Translations under genes and position numbers: made by a program
Assembly (NCBI RefSeq): GCF_026262505.1
Contig: NC_067204.1
Coordinates: forward strand, 9,147,797-9,211,796
Direction: 5' to 3'
Length of the DNA: 64,000 bases
Source: Trichomonas vaginalis G3
Taxonomy: Eukaryota; Parabasalia; Trichomonadida; Trichomonadidae
Notes under the pieces: model-generated
The model's database searches: none
The model's input: only the letters and a program-made list of their open reading frames with translations
What the model was told of the DNA's origin: nothing
Shown: in pieces, positions 1 to 8,555 of the stretch
Numbering within the stretch: position 1 is the stretch's first letter
How the letters are laid out: every line of letters starts with the position of its first letter

Positions 1-300
1 TAGAGCCTCCTAGGTACTGAACCAGAATCAGTGCCTAGGGGACTCTAGTGATCTATATAAATCTGAGAAACTTTGAGGAAATTGTTCGACATTTCCTCAA
101 AGTTTCTCAGCAATTTAGCGAGGAATGTTCGTTATCGTGTAGATATTTATAATATATACATGATAACAAACATTCCCCGCTAAAAGATGTAAAATCTTAT
201 AAGAAATAATTGCAAAAATAACAAATTGCAACAAATTTTATATGAAACTGAACTTATGAGGTAGTGATTCAAGATCACCGCCTCATAAGATTCAGTTTCA
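1..300. repeat. Cluster of four long hairpins
   Basis: Four separate inverted repeats follow each other. Arms are 1-19 with 29-47 (three mismatches), 63-82 with 91-110 (perfect 20 bp, 8-base loop), 114-136 with 162-184 (two mismatches), and 243-261 with 281-300 (one bulge, with a further 5-bp stem inside). The four arm sequences are unrelated to one another, so this is not a repeated unit. The last hairpin overlaps the 3' end of the fibre-like gene on the minus strand. Roles as RNA 3'-end structures or small-RNA precursors are possible but not shown. Confidence 0.75.
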
Positions 301-798
301 ATCTCAAGTATCTCAAAAGTAAGGCTCTATTTTTTGCCATGTAAAGTGTCACTTTTTCTGTCAAGCCGTTTTTATCGTTTTCGTTTACAACAACTTCACT
401 TGACATTTTATTGTCAACATATGTTTTGTCTGCTAGTTCAGGATGAGTATGTTCTTTTGTTGCATAAGCATTGTTAGCTCTTTCTTCTTCTTTTGCTATT
501 GCATCGTCTACATATTCTTTGTCAGCTTTGTTGTCAACATCTGCTTTCAAAGAAGTTCATTTATAGGTTTCTCGTTTAAAGTTCCTTTTGTTGGATTTAT
601 ACAGACAGTATGGTTCTTATTGTCTTGAAACAGAAACTCATCTGTCATTGGGTTTAATGTCAGTTTTAAGTTTCCTTCTTTCAATGACTCAGATATCTTA
701 GAATAGTTTGAAAAGTTTGTTGTGTTCTTATTTAGAGCTTGCATAATGAGTTGTCGGTTGTGTTGTATTTCTCTCATGGAAGCAATATCTTTCGACAT
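275..798 (-). pseudogene. Fibre-like coiled-coil protein, frameshifted
   Basis: Two minus-strand frames overlap at 547-550 and read as one protein of about 170 residues with a single-base frameshift where the first part ends ..NELL and the second goes on KADVDNKADKEYVDDA. The second half has spaced KADKEYVDD, KEHTHPELADK and TYVDNK segments, a pattern like the collar and fibre repeats of phage and viral tail proteins. The C-terminal tail after 330 looks out of frame. The start at 798 (MSKDIASM) faces the next gene at 817 across 18 bases, so the two probably share a promoter region. It is most likely a structural protein of the Maverick-like element; no closer family is recognised. Confidence 0.45.
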
Positions 799-816
799 TT
801 TTATTCTAGATAAAAT

Positions 817-1628
817 ATGCTTCCAATAGAAAAAGAAAATTCAAGAGTTGCTACAACTAAACCATTAGATGAACTTTTTACTAATGTCGGTCAAAAGTTT
901 GAGACAGAGACCGTAAAGCATGAAGGCTATCGTTTTGACTACCCATTAAGATGGCTAAGAGACCCATCTGTCACAAAAGCTATTGGCTTTCGTAGAATGA
1001 AGTTCATTTCAGAAGCCATACATGGTTTCCCATTTACGGTCGGTTTTTGAAGTTCGATACTATAACAAAGAAAAACGTATGTATGAGAAATTTGAACAGG
1101 GAAAACTTTTAACAAGTTAGTTTGCTTGTAAACTTAGAAACAACTCTTCAAGCTTTTCAAGAAAAAATAAACGATATCTATATCGAATATGCAAAACAGT
1201 ATAACATTGACGAAGGAGAATACCATCTCGATATTATTTATGACAGGAAAAATGCAACTGTTAAAATCAATAGAATAGAAGACCTTGGAGAAAACGTTTA
1301 TATTTCTACAAAATATAACAACTTGGCATGGTATAGATTTATGAGGATGTTAAATCAGCCTGCAGCATATCCAGTACACCCAGACTTTTATGAAGTCGAA
1401 AACCCTAATGGAACATATGAAAATGTTTTCGACCCAGCTGCTATTATTGTTCATGCTTCATTTTCTGGCGCCCAAAACTCTTTCTTATGCTTGGCAAATG
1501 GCTTTTACGAAAAACCTACAAAGTATACGAACACCACCAAGTGGAAGTTTTCAGACTTTCAAGTATGGTTTACTACAGATGGAAGAAAAAATAATTCCAT
1601 TATACCATGCGTTTTACTTAGAACTTAG
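817..1628 (+). pseudogene. Maverick-like virion protein candidate, frameshifted
   Basis: Two frames, 817-1050 and 1122-1628, are joined by a short segment in a third frame at about 1040-1110, so one gene of about 270 codons appears to have at least two frameshifts. The C-terminal 168 residues are well composed, rich in aromatic residues and beta-prone (NNLAWYRFMRML, FSDFQVWFTTDG). Size, composition and position beside a small amphipathic protein gene would suit a minor capsid (penton-like) protein of a Polinton, but this is inference from context. A structure prediction compared with Polinton penton proteins would decide it. It converges on the minus-strand gene ending at 1644. Confidence 0.3.
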
Positions 1629-1643
1629 TTTCATATACAACTA

Positions 1644-1909
1644 CTATCGAACGGTAAAATATAATTTTTTAATACGGTTGAGGTGTTGGATTGGTTGCCA
1701 ACTAGACTGTGGTGCAGGTTCAGGCTGTTGTATAACAGGAGCTTGTTCTTCTGGTTCAGGGTCTTTAGGTATAATACCAACGAACTGACCTACCCTTTTA
1801 CCAATATTTTGACACCGTTCCAAATTCTCTTCCGACAGATTTTATTCCATTCCATATACCTCTTCCAACATTTTCGAAAGAAGTTTCCTATCTTACTGAA
1901 GAAACCCAT
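1644..1909 (-). pseudogene. Small amphipathic Gly-rich protein, frameshifted
   Basis: A minus-strand gene begins at an ATG at 1909 (MGFFSKIGNFF) and needs two frame changes to reach the stop at 1644. The N-terminal half has repeated short amphipathic segments with G-x2-W/F-x-G-I-K spacing. The C-terminal half is rich in Pro, Glu and Gln. This design, a membrane-active amphipathic head plus a flexible tail, resembles the minor capsid membrane-lytic proteins of Polintons and related viruses. It lies between two other element genes. The assignment is inference from composition only. Confidence 0.3.
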
Positions 1910-1927
1910 TTTACTATATGTAAAAAT

Positions 1928-2401
1928 CTAATGTCCGCCTAGTCTCTTACGTTTCCTGTTGAGTTCCATAGCATTCTTTAACTGGAGCTCATACATTCTG
2001 TTTCTCCTCTGGTAGAAAACATATTCTGGGTCAACTCCTGTGTTCGCGTCATCTGCATAAAGTTGTTTATATCCCACTTCAGGGTTTGTATAAAACTCTT
2101 TCCATCTCATATTTGCATACCATGGTGGCAAACCTAACGCAGCGTCATTTGACATGGCAGTTTGCATTTGTACATCTGTTGGCACTTGACCATAGTTTGC
2201 CATTGCAGTTTGTATTCTAACTTCATTTGGAATATTCTCTGGGTTTGGTTGTCCAGTTGCTGTGCATTCGCTAAGTTCTGTGCGTCCATTTAATATTAGA
2301 TAAAAATATCTCTTACGAGTACATATACTGAACATTTGCAGGCATTGGTTCATCTTCATATTCTCATAATCTTTCTGCCACGTCAAAGAAATAAATGACA
2401 C
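1928..2401 (-). CDS. Hypothetical Maverick-associated protein
   Basis: An open frame of up to 157 codons. The middle has two copies of a short pattern, RIQTAMANYG and QMQTAMSNDA, after NEV and TDV, and the C terminus is basic (ELNRKRKRLGGH), which could serve in nucleic-acid binding or nuclear import. The start is unclear: the first 40 residues look unlike the rest, and an internal Met at about residue 15 may be nearer the truth. It lies between the amphipathic protein gene and the methyltransferase, all on the minus strand. I do not recognise a family. Confidence 0.4.
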   Translation of the reverse strand: MSFISLTWQKDYENMKMNQCLQMFSICTRKRYFYLILNGRTELSECTATGQPNPENIPNEVRIQTAMANYGQVPTDVQMQTAMSNDAALGLPPWYANMRWKEFYTNPEVGYKQLYADDANTGVDPEYVFYQRRNRMYELQLKNAMELNRKRKRLGGH

Positions 2402-2428
2402 AATGGAAAAAACCTAAAACAAGTAGTC

Positions 2429-3244
2429 CTATTTCAAACCACATTTACTTACTAATAAAATTTCTTTGTTATGACACTTTCTCCGGTTTATAGGACCTCT
2501 CTCATATTCTATCTTGTCATATCTAAACTCATAGTCATGTATGTCTCTAACCATCTCATAACGGTTTCCAAACCACTTTTATCGGATGTAAAGTAAAAGC
2601 ATGGATGGTTATGTATAACGTCTAAAGTTTCTAAAGAGTCTCTCAAAGTCCAGTCTACTTGGTATTGAAAATCCCATGTGTTATAGAACGGCGGGTCCAC
2701 TATAAAGAAAACATTTTCCTTGTCTTTATATTTTTCATACAACTCTGTCCAATGACATCTCACAAACTCTATACCCTCAATATATTTTTCTATGTCCTCT
2801 TTGAAAACATTTGTATAGTTAAGATATAAAACTTTTGACATAAGTGTTTCAATGTCATGAACTCTTATAGAACCACTATATAATAGTCTAGCAGATATAC
2901 TATCCCAGTCTATATATTCTGCTTTTTTCAAAACCTCTCTCACAATATTTTTCTTATCTAATGGTATACGTTCCATCTACCTATAGGTATCTTTCTTTTA
3001 ACTCTTTCAATATATTATTTGTGTCTGGTATATGTTTGAGACGGTCCATATAGTTGTCGAAGTCATTGCATATAATCTTTGAGTCTGGGAATATTGTATG
3101 GCACAAATGGGATATATAGAAACTTCCACCGAACAAATCTACAAATGTTAGACCATTCGGTAGTTTCTTAAGTTCTCTCAATATAATATCTTTACATTTA
3201 CTCTTATTTCCAAAGAACGGTAACGGAGGTTTTGTAAAATTCAT
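2429..3244 (-). pseudogene. D12-type DNA N6-adenine methyltransferase, broken
   Basis: The first frame (3244-2981) has the N-terminal motif PPLPFFGNKSKCKD, the FVDLFGGSF segment and NDFDNY. The second frame (2976-2509) has DPPFYNT, the DPPY/F catalytic motif of D12 (Dam/DpnM-like) methyltransferases, which move a methyl group from S-adenosylmethionine to N6 of adenine. A third frame (about 2515-2429) reads YDKIEYERGPINRR then KCHNKEILLV, the usual C-terminal end of this family. The total of about 270 codons fits the family length. The breaks are a TAG at 2983-2981 followed by a frame change with the next ATG at 2976, and a second frameshift near 2515. Trichomonads are known to carry many Maverick-linked copies of this enzyme family; this one looks inactive unless the two parts are made separately. 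Confidence 0.7.
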
Positions 3245-3316
3245 TTATATATAATAATAAAAATGTTTTTTCCTGAAAAGTGACAGAAAAGTGACAAAAC
3301 ATGAAAACATATATAA

Positions 3317-3424
3317 TTTGTGAAAAGTGAAACATTATATAATGTTTTCGACCCAGAAGAAGGCTTCTTCCCAGAAGCAATGGAGGAAGAAGAAGAGTCC
3401 TCCGAATTCACACCAGAAGACTAA
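3317..3424 (+). pseudogene. Acidic C-terminal gene fragment
   Basis: A short open frame of 35 codons with no good start ends in a strongly acidic tail (EAMEEEEESSEFTPED) and a TAA stop. It looks like the last part of a larger element protein whose body has been lost. The other frame from the ATG at 3342 gives a 43-residue basic peptide that I consider spurious. Function is unknown. Confidence 0.25.
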
Positions 3425-3465
3425 CAATTTTCCGAATAAAAACTTCATTTATACTAAACATCTTC

Positions 3466-3517
3466 GGGGCTAGAGGGCACGAAGTGCCTGGAAGCCCCAC
3501 TACCTTTTTTTTTTTTT
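3466..3517 (+). terminator. GC-rich hairpin followed by a T tract
   Basis: GGGGCT at 3466-3471 pairs with AGCCCC at 3493-3498, and inside it GGCAC at 3476-3480 pairs with GTGCC at 3484-3488 around a GAA loop. A run of 13 T follows at 3505-3517. In this very AT-rich DNA the structure stands out. A hairpin plus T run is what the 3' end of an RNA polymerase III transcript would look like, but I see no clear upstream A/B boxes. Confidence 0.4.
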
Positions 3518-3727
3518 AGTTATAGTAAATTCAGCCTCCTGAGGTCCGAAATAATAAAATACCAAATCTGATTTTTTGAAATAAAGAAATGAAGCGTATT
3601 TATATCATTGTACCAAAGATAGCAAATCTTTACCCAATTTACTTTGGCAAAAACAATATAAAAAGGAAGGTTTCAACAAATTATGTATTGAATTTTAATT
3701 CTTTATTCGATACACCATTTAAGAAAA

Positions 3728-5035
3728 TCATATTATTGCACCATATGAAAAAAGAAGATCGACTATTTCTTTCCTATTATGTTCCTCTGCATCTTGAAGA
3801 GCGGTTTTCCCGGTTTGATCTTTTTCTGCGAAATTTGCACCATATGAAAAAAGAAGTTCGACTGTTTCTTTACAATTGTTCCATACTGCATAATGAAGAG
3901 CAGTGGATCCATCATAATTTTTTTCATTTATGTTTGCACCATGTGAAAGAAGAATTTCGGCTGTTTCTTTATTATTACTATATGCTGCATAATGAAGAGC
4001 AGTGGATCCATCATAATCTTTTTCATTTATGTTTGCACCATATGAAAGAAGAAATTCGGCTGTTTCTTTAATATTATTCCATGCTGCAATGTGGAGAGCT
4101 GGCCCTACATCTTCTTCTATTTCATTGATATTTGCACCTAGTGAAAGGAAATATTCACAAAGGGATGGAATACGAAAACATATTGAATTAACAAAACAAT
4201 GGTTAATATCTTTAGTTTGATCGAAATAAACTAAAAATGATTCAAGATTTTGATATATTTCGCAGAGATATAAATTAATATCTATATTGTATTCATTCAT
4301 CAAGAATATGACAAAATCAATGTTGTGAGAAATAATTGCAGAATGCATGCATGCTTCATTTGGTGTTTGATATTTCAAACATTCACTCATGATCTCTTGA
4401 TTTCCACCTAAAAATGAAAGATGAAGACATGTTTGAGTTATTTCTGAGTTAAATTTTGTTCTTAATAACTTGAAACAATCAACTGCTCCGTGGTAACAGC
4501 ATAATTCAAGTAATGAAAACCCTTCATAATAATCCGGATATTAATCACTTTCAAGTCTTTGATTTTTATCAAAATTATCTCTCTCAGTGAATATAATTAA
4601 TGATTCTAAGTTATTATACATAAATGATCTATAAATTGTATTTTCTGTATGAATATCGGGATTTTTAATTTTTTGGAAATCATCAGATTTGCCTAATTTG
4701 ATTCTGTATTCTTCATAAAACAGGAACCTTGAAATATTAGTAACATTGTTGACCTCTTTGACATGATAATCATCAAAAATGCGTTTTGCAAGAGATAAAT
4801 ATGATTTTGAATAGCGATTATTATACGGAATGATATTTAGAATTTCCTGTATAATAATACTGGGGAGACAGCTTTTTGAATCAATCAATTCTGTTTTGAT
4901 CATTTTATAAATCGAGTTTAATTCTTCTTCATTTTCTGTTTTCAGGTGATATAATGTATTATATGAATCAATGTAGTATTTATAGATACTTCTCAATTCA
5001 CTGTATTCTTTTAGATGAGCGTCCTTATAAGACAT
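3728..5035 (-). pseudogene. Ankyrin repeat protein, one nonsense codon
   Basis: A single minus-strand frame of about 436 codons runs from the ATG at 5035 to the TGA at 3728, broken only by a TAA at 4543-4541 (..NQRLESD stop YPDYYEG..). The N-terminal 160 residues match the helical region before the repeats of trichomonad ankyrin proteins (DUF3447-like). The C-terminal 150 residues hold four ankyrin repeats with TALHYAA and ETAEILLSHGANIN signatures. Such proteins act as protein-binding scaffolds. Everything after the stop is still well preserved, so the mutation is recent, the codon is read through, or the sequence has an error. Confidence 0.85.
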
Positions 5036-5410
5036 TATAAAAAAAAATTAAAAATTACCAACATAAATTTTTGGTTCGAAAAGTGCTTATTTGTTATTAC
5101 AAAACGTTCTATTTGATTTCAAATGTCAAGACGGCCTGGCCGAGTGGTTAAAGCGCTGGACTACTAATCCTGTGGATTTATCCTCGTGAGTTCAAATCCC
5201 ACGGTCGTCTTTTTTTTTCACAGCATAGCTATAGTTAGTATAATGATGCATAGGTTTGCATGTATATATTCACATATCTATAGAAACCAATTCATCCATT
5301 GACTATAGTTAAGTCGAAAGAAATAATATTTTCCTCAATAACATAAGATCAATATGATGATATTAATCATTTATTAGCTTATTTTATTGATCTTTATATA
5401 GGTAACATAG
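5036..5410. other. Intergenic, only the tRNA
   Basis: Apart from the tRNA-like gene at 5130-5209 and its T run, I see only AT-rich DNA here. The ankyrin pseudogene start at 5035 and the end of the next minus-strand gene at 5411 flank it. Confidence 0.6.
5130..5209 (+). tRNA. tRNA-Ser-like gene, anticodon ACT
   Basis: The acceptor arm (GACGGCC with GGTCGTC), the D-loop AGTGGTTAA, a long variable arm (GGAT with ATCC) and the T-loop TTCAAAT give a class II tRNA. The anticodon loop CTACTAA reads ACT, serine AGT/AGC. Transcription would end in the T run at 5210-5218. Several features are weak: a C-A mismatch in the D stem, T-T in the anticodon stem, A-C in the T stem, and T rather than the usual G after the acceptor (discriminator). 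Most eukaryotes decode AGY serine with anticodon GCT. It may be a pseudogene or a diverged functional tRNA. Confidence 0.7.
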
Positions 5411-6172
5411 TTAAATAAAGGTGAACAGATTTATATAACTAAAGGTGATTCTAAAATAAACATTGCAATTGCTTGAGGATTTGATAAGATGGATATTATC
5501 TAAAAAGCTTCTGATTTCCATCCATAAGATAACTCTATCTGTATTAAAAGCGTAATTTACACCTTGTGCTTTATCCACAACCCATGGCCCAGGAAATTCA
5601 TAAGTTGATCTGTATGTGGTATAAGCTCCAATAGCAGCATGCCAAAGATCGCTGCTAGAACAATGCATATAAGTATTACTATCATTACTTAGCATCAATC
5701 CTCTCCAATATTCGCCTGTCCAAGCTGACGATGGATCAGTAATTAGTCCCATCTCTTCTTTTGATGAGTATATTCCAAATGGTGTTTTCAGTTGGCTAAA
5801 AATGTTCTCTCCACTGTGTCCAGGATAACGAAGAATAAATGAATAGCGCATATCAGGCCTTTTTAATTTGGGAATCAATTTGAGAATGCTGTATAATTTA
5901 GGATTTGTGCTAAATGTGACATTTTGGGGCGAGAAAAAGCCGTAATTGGAATTGTGTTCAAAAATCTTTATCCATTTTTTGCTTTTATAATTCATGTATT
6001 CATATTCATCAATTGTGAATGGAACATTTTCATATGCACCACAAGTCGTCGAATCGTCGGATAATTGTTGCCTTTGAAGTCTGATTAGATCATTTTGGAG
6101 ATTTGTTAACTGCAAATTCAGCCTATTAAGCAAGATAGATGGATTTTGTTGGTAATTTTTAAAGGAATCCAT
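5411..6172 (-). CDS. Hypothetical protein with N-terminal coiled coil
   Basis: A 253-codon gene. Residues 1-40 form a likely coiled coil (NRLNLQLTNLQNDLIRLQRQQ). The rest is globular and aromatic, with FTIDEYEYMNYKSKKW, RYSFILRYPGHSGENIF and AWTGEYWRGLML segments and several Cys near the C terminus (TYMHCSSSDLWH). There is no signal peptide or membrane segment. The ATG at 6172 has TTCAATTACATG around it, close to an initiator-type sequence. The C-terminal 20 residues are hydrophobic and differ in style from the body, so a frameshift near 5450 is possible. I do not recognise the family. Confidence 0.6.
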   Translation of the reverse strand: MDSFKNYQQNPSILLNRLNLQLTNLQNDLIRLQRQQLSDDSTTCGAYENVPFTIDEYEYMNYKSKKWIKIFEHNSNYGFFSPQNVTFSTNPKLYSILKLIPKLKRPDMRYSFILRYPGHSGENIFSQLKTPFGIYSSKEEMGLITDPSSAWTGEYWRGLMLSNDSNTYMHCSSSDLWHAAIGAYTTYRSTYEFPGPWVVDKAQGVNYAFNTDRVILWMEIRSFLDNIHLIKSSSNCNVYFRITFSYINLFTFI

Positions 6173-6499
6173 GTAATTGAATGCTTTTTAGTAATAAATT
6201 GAAAATATTTTTGTTGCGAGCTATTAATAAAATTTTAGAAAACTGTAATCTTTCGTTCTTATTCTTGATCTCATGCAGCTCGCTATTTGCCCATTCTGAT
6301 CGTAATCAGAACGGCTGCAAATAGTTAATTATATTTTCTAAAACAAATAAAATTGAAAAGTTGTAAACTTTTTAATCGGAATTGACCTGATATTAAGGTT
6401 AATATATTTTTCGATAAATGGATTGCATTATGTTTCTAGATTGGATCCAAACTTTGACGTCAAAAATTTTATCGTCTTTTATCATATTTTAAATTTTCG
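6173..6499. promoter_or_regulatory. Divergent intergenic region with hairpin
   Basis: The region between two divergent genes holds an imperfect hairpin: CTATTTGC at 6283-6290 pairs with GCAAATAG at 6317-6324, and TTCTGAT at 6294-6300 with ATCAGAA at 6305-6311 around CGTA. An initiator-like TCATATTTT at 6482 lies 18 bases before the ATG at 6500. Initiator elements of TCA-pyrimidine type direct transcription in T. vaginalis. Confidence 0.5.
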
Positions 6500-7813
6500 A
6501 TGGTAGAAGAGCCTCCCCCAAAGAAAACAATTTTGTCTTCTATTCCTGGAGTTAAATTTGAAGTGCCAAAAGAGATAAAAGATACTCCAATCAGAAATTT
6601 AGTTAAAGAAAATACCAAAATCACATCTTTCTCCGAACATCCTTCATTATTCAAAGCAATTCACGATACTGACAACGTAGTAATTAACTATTTATGTAAG
6701 AATATTGATGAAATACTATCTATTGTCTTAACAAAAGATGACAAAATTCATGGAGTTGTTTTATATTCCGTATTAAAGATGGAAAACCCTGTGATTACAA
6801 CATCTGTTGCTAAAAGCCCCAATTTGATTTATTATGCTTTCGAAATTCTTATTTCGATTCAACCAGATCATGAATTACTCATTCGTCTTGTCAATATTAC
6901 ATATATCGTTCTTCATACAGTTACAGAGGAGTTTCCGAACATGTGTGGATACATTGTTCAATTTCTGAATATTCTTCAGAACTATTGCTCTCAATCATTC
7001 TTCGAGAGCATACTTAAAAACGAAGCTGAAATGGAATCTACACATAACTGGCTTAACAGCATTGGATTTGCCGAGGTTATTGCAACCGAAATCAGTGGAA
7101 CTCAGCCTAAAGGCGACCCTTACTTAGATTATAATACATATAGATATACAACATTACTTAAGCTAGTTAGATTATCATTACATTGTCCAATTTTAGCTGA
7201 ATCTTTTCGATGCCAAAAAGTTATTCAAGCTGTGCTGAAACCGATTGACGGTGCTCATAAATTTGCTATAGAGGAAAGATTATGTACGATTCTTGATTTA
7301 TATAATGCAGAAACATATTCTTATTTTAGAGATTTTTATTTAACAGCTCTTCACATAATGGATGATTTCAAAGATAAAGGAAGCTTATTACGTGTTGCTG
7401 CAACTTATATTATACTAAAAATGATAGCATATGATCACGTAATTGTTGAACATATTGAAGATGGATATATTCCTGGTATTATCCTTAATATTTTCTACCG
7501 AAACGCAGAGTCTACAGAATTAGTTCGTGCAGCAATGAGTTTAGCAAAGGCTGCAATCGAAGTTCCTTCACTTATGGAAGTAATGACGCAAATAGTTGTT
7601 CCACCTTTGATAAGTGAAGCAACAAAGCCAACAAATCTCTTCATAACATCAATATCTTATGACTTCTTGATTTGGTGCAAAGATAGAGCAGATGAAGATC
7701 AAAAATTTGCAAAATCTCTTTCATTGATTCCTCTTTGGAAGCCATTCTGTAAGAAGGAACTGAAAAAGAGATTGGATATGATAGAACCATATGATACTGA
7801 ATCTCTGTTTTAA
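6500..7813 (+). CDS. SAPS-like helical protein (possible PP6 regulatory subunit)
   Basis: A 437-codon gene, mostly alpha-helical. The first 30 residues are Pro/Lys-rich (EEPPPKKTILSSIPG). The arrangement FLNILQNYCSQSFFESILKN, then EAEMESTHNWLNSIGFAEVI, recalls the SAPS (SIT4-associated) domain, whose members recruit the catalytic subunit of PP6-type protein phosphatases. SAPS proteins are usually longer with an acidic tail, and the match is by eye only; a plain ARM/HEAT protein is the alternative. The start is supported by an initiator-like TCATATTTT 18 bases upstream. The stop TAA is followed by T-rich DNA. Confidence 0.6.
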   Translation: MVEEPPPKKTILSSIPGVKFEVPKEIKDTPIRNLVKENTKITSFSEHPSLFKAIHDTDNVVINYLCKNIDEILSIVLTKDDKIHGVVLYSVLKMENPVITTSVAKSPNLIYYAFEILISIQPDHELLIRLVNITYIVLHTVTEEFPNMCGYIVQFLNILQNYCSQSFFESILKNEAEMESTHNWLNSIGFAEVIATEISGTQPKGDPYLDYNTYRYTTLLKLVRLSLHCPILAESFRCQKVIQAVLKPIDGAHKFAIEERLCTILDLYNAETYSYFRDFYLTALHIMDDFKDKGSLLRVAATYIILKMIAYDHVIVEHIEDGYIPGIILNIFYRNAESTELVRAAMSLAKAAIEVPSLMEVMTQIVVPPLISEATKPTNLFITSISYDFLIWCKDRADEDQKFAKSLSLIPLWKPFCKKELKKRLDMIEPYDTESLF

Positions 7814-8555
7814 TTTTTTTATATGTTTGTATTAAATGTTTTTTATATGCGATATTGATGATAATGATTTTTTTGTTGGGATGTAGATTATTTGATTCAC
7901 CTGATCTAGTTTGACCTATTTCTTAAGGGATCACCGCATTAGTTTACAAAAAAATAACGTTATTTACATCCTGAGTCATCTTCCAGAGATCTTTTTTAGA
8001 TTTTGAAACAATGAAAAGATAGAGCATTATCAATGTATGCTATATTTAAGTTTATTCATAAAAATATCAATTCTATCATAGAATAGTTGTAAACTAAGGC
8101 AGTGAGCCCTTAAATCATGTAAGAATTTCACTGATATCGCAAGAATATGCTAGATAATATTACTGTTTTTATCACAAAAAGTCAAGAAGTTTCTCCATGG
8201 TGCCCAATTATAAGTTGCATGATCAGATTATTAAATATCAATGAGTTCAAATGAACTAAATCAAGATCTTAATTTAAAGTCACATACTTTGCCAGAACTT
8301 TCAGTTGCAAGCTTGATCTTTGAGAATTTAATTGGCAGAATAAATGAAGAAAAATGGAGAATAAAATTGTATAGTTGTAAACTTCATCTGAAGATAGAAA
8401 TCGACTTCTTCGAAAAATTATGAAATTAGGTTCTTTTAGCAAACTGAACATAATTCACTCAACCAAAATCTATTTTTAATTGATGGGGTTTACCATTTCA
8501 TTTCCATCTGAAAGCTTTCAATTTTTGAACTGACATTTGTTTGCTTTACAAAAAA
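7814..8555. other. Intergenic, contains a TTAA-flanked MITE
   Basis: Between the SAPS-like gene and the transporter there is only AT-rich DNA and the small element at 7927-8109. Short open frames near 8241 have no support. Confidence 0.6.
7927..8109. mobile_element. MITE with 23-bp inverted repeats and TTAA flanks
   Basis: The left end starts GGGATCACCGCATTAG and runs on to TTTACAA (7927-7949). The right end (8087-8109), read on the minus strand, starts GGGCTCACTGCCTTAG and also runs on to TTTACAA. 20 of 23 positions agree. TTAA lies directly outside each end (7923-7926 and 8110-8113), as expected for a TTAA target-site duplication of a Kolobok- or piggyBac-type transposon. At 183 bp it has no coding capacity and must have been moved in trans. 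Confidence 0.75.

Larger units (their letters stand above)
1..3530. mobile_element. Decayed Maverick/Polinton-like element (part)
   Basis: This stretch groups a fibre-like gene, capsid-like genes, a small amphipathic protein gene and a D12-type DNA adenine methyltransferase, packed on both strands with tiny gaps, for example 18 bases between the divergent genes at 798 and 817. That density is virus-like and unlike the rest of the window. Trichomonad genomes are known to carry many Mavericks, and their adenine methyltransferases have been linked to these elements. Most frames here are broken by frameshifts, so the copy looks dead. I see no polymerase B, integrase or ATPase, and no terminal inverted repeats; the left end is outside the window and the right end is set only by the start of the ankyrin pseudogene. 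Confidence 0.55.

Noticed and set aside
3589..4071. Plus-strand His/Phe-rich frame with repeats
   Set aside because: It is the antisense shadow of the ankyrin repeats on the minus strand.
8241..8423. 60-codon frame before the transporter
   Set aside because: Low-complexity AT-rich frame without a family match; an opposite-strand frame of the same size covers it.
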